Below, one piece after another: positions 50,246-58,892 of a stretch of 64,000 bases of DNA. Every line of letters starts with the position of its first letter. Position 1 is the first letter of the stretch. The notes under the pieces are model-generated. The model did not search any database, was not told where the DNA came from, and worked only from the letters and a program-made list of their open reading frames with translations. The stretch is from Spirochaetales bacterium (lineage in GTDB: Bacteria > Spirochaetota > Spirochaetia > JABMQR01), in assembly GCA_018399255.1 (NCBI GenBank), contig JAGYPA010000012.1, positions 1 through 64,000 of the forward strand. The letters are read 5' to 3'. The translations under genes were made by a program, and so were the position numbers.

Positions 50246-50590
50246 CTAAGGAGCATACGGATAGTTTTTCCGGTTGGCAGGCAGCTGTCTGCCAACCGGA
50301 CTTACTGCTGCAGCCGCAGCCAGATGCGCCCTGATCGTATTTTCACCCTTGGGAAGAATGTTTTCCACCATTACCAGGCGTTCATCATAGGGGTCAGCTT
50401 CCCGGATTTCCACCTCTATGGCATTCTCAGGGCATGCGCCAATGCACGCCCCCAGACCGTCACAGAAAAAGTCGCCCACAAGCCGGGCTTTTCCGTCGAT
50501 AATTTGCAGAGCCCCCTCCGGACAGTCAGGCACACATGCTCCGCACCCGGTGCAAAGTTCTTCATCAATGGTGATTATTTATCTTCTCAT
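50246..50590 (-). pseudogene. 4Fe-4S dicluster ferredoxin-like gene with nonsense codon 4
   Basis: Minus strand from SD: ATG AGA AGA TAA ATA ATC ACC ATT GAT GAA GAA CTT TGC ACC GGG TGC...: MRR*IITIDEELCTGCGACVPDCPEGALQI...CDGLGACIGACPENAIEV; both CxxCxxC clusters intact; atypical C-terminus. Confidence 0.7.
50269..50300. other. 12-bp perfect stem-loop at 3' end of ferredoxin-like gene
   Basis: TCCGGTTGGCAG-GCAGCTGT-CTGCCAACCGGA; no U-tract on either exit side. Confidence 0.9.
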
Positions 50591-50697
50591 CTTTTTTCTC
50601 CCTGTCTGCTCCTTACGGAAGAAGCACACGTAATCTGGTTTTCATCTATCCAGGGATCGATAATAATGAGATACTGATTTAATAACGGTAACCAATG

Positions 50698-51381
50698 TTA
50701 CAATTCGAGCAATTTTTCCAGAGCCTCCGGCTTGCGAATAGAAACAGCCCTTCCGTTTGCTGTAATAAGCCCCTCATCGCACATGCGTGAGATCTCACGG
50801 GATAAGGACGGTCGGGCAGCCCCGAACATTTCGGCCATTTTGTCACGGGAAAAAGGGAGAAGCAGATCGTTTGAATGATAGCGGCTGCGAAGGCGAAGAA
50901 GGTAATCGGCAAAACGCTGGCGGATGCCGGCCAGCTCAGCAAGTCGGACTTTCTCAGCCAGAAATATCAGCTTATCACCCATATCGCACAGGAGACGGTC
51001 GAGTACTTCCGGATCGGCCTGGAACAACCGGGTAAGGCCGGAACGTGATATTACAGCCGTCCTGACATCGGTATCGGCTTCCAGGGTTACCGGTAAATGA
51101 GGATCTGTGGAAAACAGAATACCAGAAGCAGCAGGAGCCGGGGCTTCAAGCGTCTCAACCAGTACCGTTCTTCCGGAATACTCATAAATGCGGGCATTAG
51201 CCCTGCCTTCAAGCAGCACGTAGAGTTCCGTATACCGGTTCCCTTGAGCAAGGATCCGTTCTCCCCGATGATAATTCTCTATCCGACAGTAAGCAGGGAC
51301 CAGAATACTGCTGATTTTTTCCGGAAGGATTCCAAGAAACAGGGGACAACGGGCCAGCTTGACTGCATCTGAATGGGTCAC
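50698..51381 (-). CDS. Crp/Fnr family transcriptional regulator
   Basis: cNMP-binding-like N-domain; C-terminal FSRDKMAEMFGAARPSLSREISRMCDEGLI HTH; GTGA overlap with phoH-like stop. Confidence 0.9.
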   Translation of the reverse strand: MTHSDAVKLARCPLFLGILPEKISSILVPAYCRIENYHRGERILAQGNRYTELYVLLEGRANARIYEYSGRTVLVETLEAPAPAASGILFSTDPHLPVTLEADTDVRTAVISRSGLTRLFQADPEVLDRLLCDMGDKLIFLAEKVRLAELAGIRQRFADYLLRLRSRYHSNDLLLPFSRDKMAEMFGAARPSLSREISRMCDEGLITANGRAVSIRKPEALEKLLEL

Positions 51382-52709
51382 AGCAGCTCCGCGGCAAGCT
51401 CGGCAAGCCGGCTCCGCTCTGATTTTTCAAGGGTAACGTGGCCGAATAGCTTCTGCCCTTTGAAAGCTTCGACGAGATAGGTAAGCCCATTGGAATCGCT
51501 GTCCAGGTAGGGGCTGTCAATCTGGTACGGATCTCCAGTCAGCACCACTTTTGTCTCTTTCCCTGCCCGGCTGACAATGGTCTTAATCTCATGGGGGGAT
51601 AGATTCTGGGCTTCATCAACAATAATAAACTGCTTGGGAAGAGACCTGCCGCGAATATAGGTAATCGCCTCAATTTCCACTTTTCCGCTTTTCATAACTG
51701 CTTCAATATTCTTAAATTCCGGTCTGGTGTTCACCGAGACAATAAGTTCCAGATTGTCAAAAAGCGGTTTCATCCAATGGGACAGCTTTTCCTCTTTATC
51801 TCCGGGTAAGAAACCGATATCCTTGCCCAGGGGCATAATGGGCCGGCTTGCCAGCATACGGTTATAGGCTTTACTCTCCATAACCTTGCGCAGACCGGCC
51901 GCCAGGGCAAGCAGCGTCTTCCCGGTTCCTGCCTTGCCCACCAGGGTAACCAGCGCTATTGAATCATCAAGGAGAAGATCAAATGCCATCTGCTGCTGAT
52001 GGTTAAGGGGCATAATTCCGCTGACTCCATCGGTGAAAGATTCAACATACTTGAGGGTCCCCTTCCCATCCGAATCTGTCTGATACCGGGCAATATGCGG
52101 ACTTCCAGTATCATCGCTGGTTACCAGATACTGATTTTCCAATAACGGTTCTTCCCAGGTGACGGTCTTCCCGGCAGCCAGCTGCCGCTGGAATTCCCGG
52201 CTGACTGAAGCATCCCGAAACCCTGAATAAAGATCGGCAAGATATGCTTTCTGCTTCTCATAGTCAACAGCGTGCAGCCCGACGGCTCTGGCTTTGACTC
52301 TGGCATTTATGTCTTTTGATACAAAAAACACCTCAGGCTTTGGTTTTGCTGCTGCTGTCCGCTCCTGGATGGTAAGTGCGCAGTAGATTATTTTATTGTC
52401 ATTGCGGTCCAGAGGCAGATCTGATGCCAGTGACCGATCAAATTCAAGGGCAACCCGCAGGATCGATCCGTTCTCGATTTTTGCACCTTCCTTGTTCCCG
52501 TTATGTGCAGTCCGCTCCTCAATAAAGCGGATTGCCTGACGTGCATTACGGCCGCGCTCATCAGAATAGGTCTTGAGCTTATCCAGCTCTTCAAGAACCC
52601 AGAGGGGAATTACGACCTCGCTGTCCTTGAACGAAAGAATTGCGTCACTGCGATGGATCAGTACATTGGTATCGATTACAAATATCTTCTTCAGCTGTCT
52701 CTTCGACAT
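51378..52709 (-). CDS. PhoH family ATPase with N-terminal PIN domain
   Basis: FVIDTNVLIHRSDAILSF (PIN); LVGKAGTGKTLLALAAGL, IVDEAQNLSPHEIKTIVSRAG (PhoH). Confidence 0.93.
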   Translation of the reverse strand: MSKRQLKKIFVIDTNVLIHRSDAILSFKDSEVVIPLWVLEELDKLKTYSDERGRNARQAIRFIEERTAHNGNKEGAKIENGSILRVALEFDRSLASDLPLDRNDNKIIYCALTIQERTAAAKPKPEVFFVSKDINARVKARAVGLHAVDYEKQKAYLADLYSGFRDASVSREFQRQLAAGKTVTWEEPLLENQYLVTSDDTGSPHIARYQTDSDGKGTLKYVESFTDGVSGIMPLNHQQQMAFDLLLDDSIALVTLVGKAGTGKTLLALAAGLRKVMESKAYNRMLASRPIMPLGKDIGFLPGDKEEKLSHWMKPLFDNLELIVSVNTRPEFKNIEAVMKSGKVEIEAITYIRGRSLPKQFIIVDEAQNLSPHEIKTIVSRAGKETKVVLTGDPYQIDSPYLDSDSNGLTYLVEAFKGQKLFGHVTLEKSERSRLAELAAELL

Positions 52710-52819
52710 GCGGCCCCTCCCTGATTATCCTGAATATCTGAGTTTCTGTAATAACTATACTGATATATGTTTGAAAATGAAAGAGACCAGAATAGATTCA
52801 ACAGGTGTTTCAGCAGACC

Positions 52820-52853
52820 AAAAAGCCCGGAACCATGAGTGGAACCGGGCTTT
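52820..52853 (-). terminator. Rho-independent terminator of hydrogenase operon
   Basis: Minus strand AAAGCCCGG...CCGGGCTTTTTGG. Confidence 0.88.
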
Positions 52854-52880
52854 GTCATAATCCAGATAAAACAGGCTTCT

Positions 52881-54623
52881 CTAGCGCTTGTATACAGGCC
52901 TGGCCTGATAGGTAGTGTGCAGCAAATGATGTGATTTTTCGCTCAGAGGAGCTCCGAGGAAATCGGTATATATCTGCTTTATTTCCGGATTTTCATGCGA
53001 ACAGCGCACAACATTCATTGAATCATCCCGATATAGCCCCTCGATACGTTTCTCACGGATATTATCTGTAGTGGCATAGGGCTGTCCACCGCCGGCAATA
53101 CAGCCGCCGCGACAGGCCATTACTTCGATAAAATGGTAGGGCATTTCGGTGTTTTTCTTTCTCGCTTCACGGATCTCATCCAGTATGACGCTTACATTTG
53201 CCATCCCGTGGGCAACAGCCACCTTTACTTTGGTCCCTTTGATATCTATTTCGCCCTTTCTGATACCGTCCATACCCCTGACTGCCGGAATTTCTACATC
53301 AGCCAGATCTTCTCCAGTCACAAGATTATAGGCTGTCCGCAAAGCCGCTTCCATTACGCCGCCGGTATTGCCGAAAATTGTTCCTGCACCGGAGTAGCTG
53401 CCGATTGGCGAATCAGCCGACTCGTCAGGCAGGGTAAGGAAATCAATGCCGGATGCCCGGATCAGACGGCTGAGTTCCCGTGTGGTGAGCACAAGATCCA
53501 TATCCTGGCAGCCTGAAGCCTGCATATTGTCATCGCGCACAATCTCAAATTTTTTGGCCGTACACGGCATAATGGCAACGGAAAAAATCTTCTTCGGATC
53601 AATTTCCTTCTGCTCAGCATAATAGGTCTTAGTAAGAGCTCCCTGCATCATCATTGGTGATTTGGCTGTGGAAAAATTGGGAATCATATCGCTGTAGTAT
53701 TTTTCCATATAGTCGGTCCAGGCAGGACAGCAGCTGGTGATTTGCGGCATTTCTCCGCCCTGGGTAAAGCGCTGCACAAACTCGGAGCCCTCCTCCATGA
53801 TGGTCAGGTCCGCGGCAAAGTTTGTATCGAAGACGGCATCAGCCCCAAGTCGCCGCAACGCAGCATAAGTTTTACCGGTACAGATAGTTCCCGGCTCCAT
53901 GCCGAAAGCTTCACCAATCGCGACCCGTACCGCGGGAGCAATCTGGACGGCAACATGCTTATCGGGATCGTTAACAGCATTAAGAAACAACCGGGTTTCA
54001 TCACGTTCGAATATTGCGCCAACGGGACAGTGGGCTGAACATTGTCCGCACTTGATGCATGGACTGTCATCCAGGGTAAGGTTGGCAGCCGGCGCTATGC
54101 GGGTTTCATCTCCGCGGCCGACAAACTCAAGAGCCCAGACTCCCTGCAGCGTCTGGCAAACCTGAGCACAACGGCCGCATTTGATGCATTTTTCGGGATT
54201 GAGAATAATTGAAGGGGTGGAGTCATCCTGGGGAATATCCTGCAGCCTGACTTCATAGGGCTGCTCTCTAATTCCATAGTCTGCTGCCAGCTTCTGCAGC
54301 TCACAGGATCCATTTCTTCCGCACTTGAGACAGTCATTCGGATGTGTTGAGAGGATAAGCTCAATTACCGTTTTTCTGATAGTATGCAGTTCGGGATCAT
54401 GGGTAATAATGGACATACCTTCAGCAACCGGGGTTGCACAGGCGCGGACCATCTTGGGCGAATTTTCCATTTTGACAACGCAGATGCCGCAGGCAGCCCA
54501 TGCCGGCAGGTCCGGATGGTAGCAAAGTGATGGAATATTGATATTGTTAAGTCTCGACGCCTGCAGAACATTATATTCCGCCGGCACGCTGACTGTCTGC
54601 CCGTTAATTTTCATGGTTACCAT
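52881..54623 (-). CDS. [FeFe] hydrogenase catalytic subunit (NADH-linked, HydA/HndD type)
   Basis: TSCCPAWTDYMEKYY, IMPCTAKKFE, MACRGGCIAGGGQP H-cluster motifs; N-terminal 2Fe-2S and 4Fe-4S clusters. Confidence 0.96.
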   Translation of the reverse strand: MVTMKINGQTVSVPAEYNVLQASRLNNINIPSLCYHPDLPAWAACGICVVKMENSPKMVRACATPVAEGMSIITHDPELHTIRKTVIELILSTHPNDCLKCGRNGSCELQKLAADYGIREQPYEVRLQDIPQDDSTPSIILNPEKCIKCGRCAQVCQTLQGVWALEFVGRGDETRIAPAANLTLDDSPCIKCGQCSAHCPVGAIFERDETRLFLNAVNDPDKHVAVQIAPAVRVAIGEAFGMEPGTICTGKTYAALRRLGADAVFDTNFAADLTIMEEGSEFVQRFTQGGEMPQITSCCPAWTDYMEKYYSDMIPNFSTAKSPMMMQGALTKTYYAEQKEIDPKKIFSVAIMPCTAKKFEIVRDDNMQASGCQDMDLVLTTRELSRLIRASGIDFLTLPDESADSPIGSYSGAGTIFGNTGGVMEAALRTAYNLVTGEDLADVEIPAVRGMDGIRKGEIDIKGTKVKVAVAHGMANVSVILDEIREARKKNTEMPYHFIEVMACRGGCIAGGGQPYATTDNIREKRIEGLYRDDSMNVVRCSHENPEIKQIYTDFLGAPLSEKSHHLLHTTYQARPVYKR

Positions 54624-54702
54624 TTTCAAGGGGTTCCTCCTCACGCAGCTTTTAGTGCTCTTCTCAAATACTTTTAATTTCAGCGTTTACCGCTTTCCGG
54701 CG

Positions 54703-56490
54703 CTATCTGACAAATACCGCATCAAATTTACAGGTTTCCAGACAGACGCCGCATTTTATGCAGAGATCGGGATCAATCCGGTGAACTTGTCTCCGCTCTC
54801 CGGTAATCGCCCCGGTCGGACATTTTCTGGCGCAGGCCGTACATCCTATGCATTTATCGGCAAGAATATGGAAAGAGATAAGTTCCTTGCAGGTACCTGC
54901 CGGACAACGTTTGTCCTTGATATGAGCCAGATATTCGTCTTCAAAATAGTTGAGAGTAGACAGTATCGGGTTGGGAGCAGTCTGACCGAGGCCGCAGAGT
55001 GATGCTTTTTTCATGGCAAGGCCTATATCTTTCATCTTGCCGATATCTGCCATCTCCCCTTCCCCTTTGGTTATCCGGTCAAGGATATTATAGAGAGAAC
55101 GTCCCCCTATCCGACAGGGTGAACACTTTCCGCAGGATTCTTCCACCGAGAAACCAAGATAGAACTTGGTTACATCAACTATGCAGTCGTCTTCATCCAT
55201 GATGATCATACCGCCGGAACCCATCATCGAACCCAGGCTGGTAAGGGTGCCGTAATCAATCGGGGTATCCAGATAATCAGCTGTTATAACTCCGCCGGAC
55301 GGCCCCCCGGTCTGAACGGCCTTGAATTTCTTTCCGTTGGCTATGCCGCCGCCGATATCATAGATTATTTCCCGCAGGGTTGTACCCATGGGCACTTCCA
55401 CAAGGCCGGAATTACTGATCTTTCCGGTAAGTGCAAATACTTTGGTCCCTTTTGAATCTTCTGTCCCGATTTTTGAAAACCAGTCGCCGCCTTTGAGAAT
55501 GATTACCGGAATATTAGCCCAGGTTTCCACGTTGTTGATAACCGTCGGTTTGTTCCAGACGCCCTTGACTGCCGGAAATGGGGGGCGCGGTCTCGGCATG
55601 CCTCGTTCACCCTCTATTGAGGCCAGCAGGGCAGTCTCTTCACCGCAGACAAATGCCCCGGCTCCCAACCGTATCTCTATGTCAAAGCTGAAATCGCTGC
55701 CGAGAATATTATCTCCCAGAAGGCCGTACTCACGGGCCTGCTGCATGGCTATTTTCAGGCGCTTTATGGCCAGCGGATATTCCGCTCTGATATAGATGTA
55801 GCCTCTACTCGCTCCGCAGGTTCGACCGGCAATAGTCATAGCCTCGAGTATGGAGTGAGGATCGCCTTCCAGGGTGCTCCGATCCATATATGCCCCGGGG
55901 TCGCCTTCGTCAGCGTTGCAGACTACATATTTTTCACTTTCTTCCACATCTTTGGTAAAGCTCCACTTGAGCCAGGTGGGGAAACCCGCTCCCCCGCGGC
56001 CGCGCAGCTGTGCTTTCTTCAACTCCTGGATAACATCATCCGGAGACATTTCAAAGAGTACTTTTTCAACGGCTGCATATCCGTCACGGGCAATATATTC
56101 GTCAATGTTTTCCGGGTCAATAACGCCGCAGTTTCTCAGGACAATACGAAACTGCTTCTGGTAAAACTGAATATCATCAACCTTTGCATTCTTCGTACTT
56201 CCCTTTGTATCATACTCCAGACGGGATACTTTTCGCCCTTTCACCAGATGCTCAGTTATGATTTCCTCGGCATCTTCCGGGGTTACTTTAACATAGAAAG
56301 TTTCATCAGGAAGCACTTTAACAATGGGGCCCTGTTCACAGAACCCGAAACAACCGGTTTTTACAACCTGAACCTCGTCGGTAATTCCCTGCTCTGTGCA
56401 GGCAATTTTAAGGTTCCTGAAAATCTGATCTGCCTTGCTTGATTCGCAGCCGGTACCCCCGCAGACTAATACATAGTTCCTCTTAGGCAT
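54703..56490 (-). CDS. NuoF-like hydrogenase subunit (HydB/HndC)
   Basis: GRGGAGFPTWLKWSF, NADEGDPGAYMDRSTLEGDPHS, ESCGKCSPCRIG, C-terminal 2x4Fe-4S. Confidence 0.96.
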   Translation of the reverse strand: MPKRNYVLVCGGTGCESSKADQIFRNLKIACTEQGITDEVQVVKTGCFGFCEQGPIVKVLPDETFYVKVTPEDAEEIITEHLVKGRKVSRLEYDTKGSTKNAKVDDIQFYQKQFRIVLRNCGVIDPENIDEYIARDGYAAVEKVLFEMSPDDVIQELKKAQLRGRGGAGFPTWLKWSFTKDVEESEKYVVCNADEGDPGAYMDRSTLEGDPHSILEAMTIAGRTCGASRGYIYIRAEYPLAIKRLKIAMQQAREYGLLGDNILGSDFSFDIEIRLGAGAFVCGEETALLASIEGERGMPRPRPPFPAVKGVWNKPTVINNVETWANIPVIILKGGDWFSKIGTEDSKGTKVFALTGKISNSGLVEVPMGTTLREIIYDIGGGIANGKKFKAVQTGGPSGGVITADYLDTPIDYGTLTSLGSMMGSGGMIIMDEDDCIVDVTKFYLGFSVEESCGKCSPCRIGGRSLYNILDRITKGEGEMADIGKMKDIGLAMKKASLCGLGQTAPNPILSTLNYFEDEYLAHIKDKRCPAGTCKELISFHILADKCIGCTACARKCPTGAITGERRQVHRIDPDLCIKCGVCLETCKFDAVFVR

Positions 56491-56891
56491 TATTTTCCCC
56501 CGTCCTTAATGATATCCGCCGCCGGTCGGTCAAACACATGGTCGTTGATCATCTCTTTTTTGATAAGGTGCTTATTAACAATTCTGCGTGCTGTTTCCTC
56601 GTCGACATTGCCGTAAATCACGCTTGGCATGCCTGGAACCATTACTTCAATGGTTGGTTCAACATAGCAGAGTCCCATGCATCCAGTCTGGGTTACCGCG
56701 ACATTCTCAAGATTTTGCGCATCAAGCTCTTCAATGAAGGCATCGAGAGTCCTTTTTGCTCCGGCGGCAATTCCGCAGGTTCCCATTCCGATAATAATGC
56801 GAACATCCTTGCCTGCCGAATCGCGCTTGGACATGTCTTTCTTTTTCTGCTCACGCAGATTCCTCAAGTCTTCAAGTGTCATTTTTGCCAT
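56490..56891 (-). CDS. Thioredoxin-like 2Fe-2S ferredoxin (HndB-type)
   Basis: IIIGMGTCGIAAGAKRTLDAF...TQTGCMGLCYVEPTIEVMVPG. Confidence 0.88.
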   Translation of the reverse strand: MAKMTLEDLRNLREQKKKDMSKRDSAGKDVRIIIGMGTCGIAAGAKRTLDAFIEELDAQNLENVAVTQTGCMGLCYVEPTIEVMVPGMPSVIYGNVDEETARRIVNKHLIKKEMINDHVFDRPAADIIKDGGK

Positions 56892-56970
56892 TATCGACCT
56901 CCTACGGATACTCTATTCTTTCAATTTCTCTCTACCCTTCATAAACCTTTTTCGCTGATTATCTTCAACT

Positions 56971-57558
56971 TCACTTTTCCCGATCCCTGAGGGACTTCTC
57001 AAGGGATGTAAAATATATCCTTGCCAAACTGAGAGAACCGGCTGTTTCCAGTCCGTCCAATGCCTCTGTCAGCTCACTCCTTGCAACCGCATAAGAATCC
57101 TCTCTGCCGTTGGTAGTCAAGCTCCTGTTCAGGATCAGATCAAATTCACCGGCATGTAAAAAGGACAGTGAATTTGATAGTGAACAGGCAGTCAGAAAGG
57201 TTCCGGGAACATCCCCCAATGGAGGAGTGTCCAGATTTTTCCGGTCAAAGGAAAAACAGCATTCAGTACCCTTTCCTTTTTCCGATTTTATATCTACGCT
57301 TCCGCCGGCAGATCCTGCAGCCTGAACAAGAAACGGTATTCCCATTCCAATACTTCTTTCAGCATGTTTGGTTCCGTCAGTATAAAAGGGATCCCGGGCA
57401 GCTTTCAGTTCCTCTGCAGTCATTCCCCGTCCGTTATCCTGAACCCGGCACTCGATTATTCTTTCAGTCTCCCTAAGAAAAACTTCTATCCGGGAGGATC
57501 CCGCTTCAACAGCATTCTGTACTATATCAAGGATGAAATCGCATATCTCAGCATGCAT
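56971..57558 (-). CDS. Stand-alone HATPase (histidine-kinase-like ATP-binding) protein
   Basis: ILDIVQNAVEAGSSRIEV (N box), VQDNGRGMTAEELKAARDPFYTDG, GMGIPFLVQAAGSAGGSVDIKSEKGKGTECCFSF; no HisKA or sensor domain. Confidence 0.85.
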   Translation of the reverse strand: MHAEICDFILDIVQNAVEAGSSRIEVFLRETERIIECRVQDNGRGMTAEELKAARDPFYTDGTKHAERSIGMGIPFLVQAAGSAGGSVDIKSEKGKGTECCFSFDRKNLDTPPLGDVPGTFLTACSLSNSLSFLHAGEFDLILNRSLTTNGREDSYAVARSELTEALDGLETAGSLSLARIYFTSLEKSLRDREK

Positions 57559-57570
57559 AACTTGCAGATT

Positions 57571-58047
57571 CTATGTGTAGCTGGCAATTATGCCAGGAAG
57601 CTGATCCTTGGTCACTTTTCCGTGCACTTCCTCCCCGACAACCAGAACCGGGGCCAGTCCGCAGCAGCCGACGCATCGGACCCCCTCAATGGAAAATTTC
57701 CCATCTTTTGTCACTTCATTGATTGATATTCCCAGAAGTCCCTGCAGCTCATCTACAAGATTGCTGCCGCCTTTCAGGTAGCAGGCTGTTCCCAGACAGA
57801 CTTGTATATTATACTTTCCAGGTTTTTCCAACTTGAAAAAGTGATAGAAGGTAATTACTCCGTATATTTTAGCCAGCGGCACTTCGAGCATTCCGGCAAC
57901 TTTGTCTGCAGCCGCACGGGGAATATAGCCGAACTCTTCCTGGACCTTATGCAGGACCATGATAAGATTTCCCGGCTTCACTTTCCACTCATTGATAAAA
58001 CTGTTCAAGGCGGGAGAAAAAGTAATTGTTCCATCTGCAACAGCCAT
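57571..58047 (-). CDS. NuoE-like hydrogenase subunit (HydC/HndA)
   Basis: VQEEFGYIPRAAADKVAGML, VCLGTACYLKGGSNL, RCVGCCGLAPVLVVGEEVHGKV. Confidence 0.95.
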   Translation of the reverse strand: MAVADGTITFSPALNSFINEWKVKPGNLIMVLHKVQEEFGYIPRAAADKVAGMLEVPLAKIYGVITFYHFFKLEKPGKYNIQVCLGTACYLKGGSNLVDELQGLLGISINEVTKDGKFSIEGVRCVGCCGLAPVLVVGEEVHGKVTKDQLPGIIASYT

Positions 58048-58215
58048 ATTACCTCCAGATGTTTTTTATTTAGTATTATATTATTTAATAATCGCTTTTT
58101 ATTCAATATATTCTTATTTTATTTTTAAAAATAATAATTGATTTTTTAGCTATGCTGAAATCTTCAATAATCTTTTTGAAACTAAACATATTATTCAAGG
58201 ATTAATTAATTTATT

Positions 58216-58875
58216 ATGCATCGTGACATGATCGTAAGAATAACCAAATACGACCGGAATCTGCGACAGCTGAAAAACATGGGGTTCGAACGGGTTTTCG
58301 CCAACAACATAGGCGACCCCGCTGGTATTCCTGCAGCTGTCGTCAGAAAAGACTTCTCCCTCCTTAAAATCATCGGGCAAAAACGCGGCGGCTATGATAT
58401 TGATAAGCTTATCGCTAATCTAGATCATATTCTTGGAAAAAGCGGGTCACAGAATGCTGCCGTTATCGGCTGCGGAAGAATTGGCGGCGCCCTCCTCCGC
58501 TATAACGGATTTGAATCCGATGGTATAAGAATTGTAGCAGGTTTTGACATAATTACAAGAATTTGTGAAGAAGAGAACTGTCCGGTCCCAGTTTATTCCA
58601 TGGACAAGCTCGAAGAGGTAGTCGCCCAAAAGAACATACTGCTTGCCATTATCACAGTCCCCGAACAGGCGGCGCCGGATGTGTTTCACCGGCTGATTGA
58701 TTCTGGAGTACGGGGTTTTCTCAATTTCACTTCATCAGGCCTGAAAGCTCCTCGAGAAACGAATGGAGATTCAGAAAAAAACTTTGACCATATTGTTGTT
58801 CATAGCGTCAATATCGGCCTGGAGATGGAACAGATTATATACGAACTGAACATGGCTGATAAGCAGCTTGTCTAA
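58216..58875 (+). CDS. rex: Redox-sensing transcriptional repressor Rex
   Basis: AAVVRKDFSLLKIIGQKRGGYDIDKLI, AAVIGCGRIGGALLRYNGF, VPEQAAPDV, GVRGFLNFTSSGL; weak SD, start codon uncertain. Confidence 0.9.
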   Translation: MHRDMIVRITKYDRNLRQLKNMGFERVFANNIGDPAGIPAAVVRKDFSLLKIIGQKRGGYDIDKLIANLDHILGKSGSQNAAVIGCGRIGGALLRYNGFESDGIRIVAGFDIITRICEEENCPVPVYSMDKLEEVVAQKNILLAIITVPEQAAPDVFHRLIDSGVRGFLNFTSSGLKAPRETNGDSEKNFDHIVVHSVNIGLEMEQIIYELNMADKQLV

Positions 58876-58892
58876 CCCGCCGTCATGTATCC

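Noticed and set aside
55855-56442. 195-aa plus-strand ORF
   Set aside because: Antisense to the NuoF-like gene; no motif.
58048-58215. Rex operator (TTGTTAA/TTGTGA-type palindrome) in the hydrogenase-rex spacer
   Set aside because: Region is AT-rich with several partial palindromes, but none matches a Rex consensus well enough to call by eye.
58281-58298. GGGGTTCGAACGGG, tRNA T-loop-like sequence
   Set aside because: Inside the rex coding frame; no cloverleaf around it.
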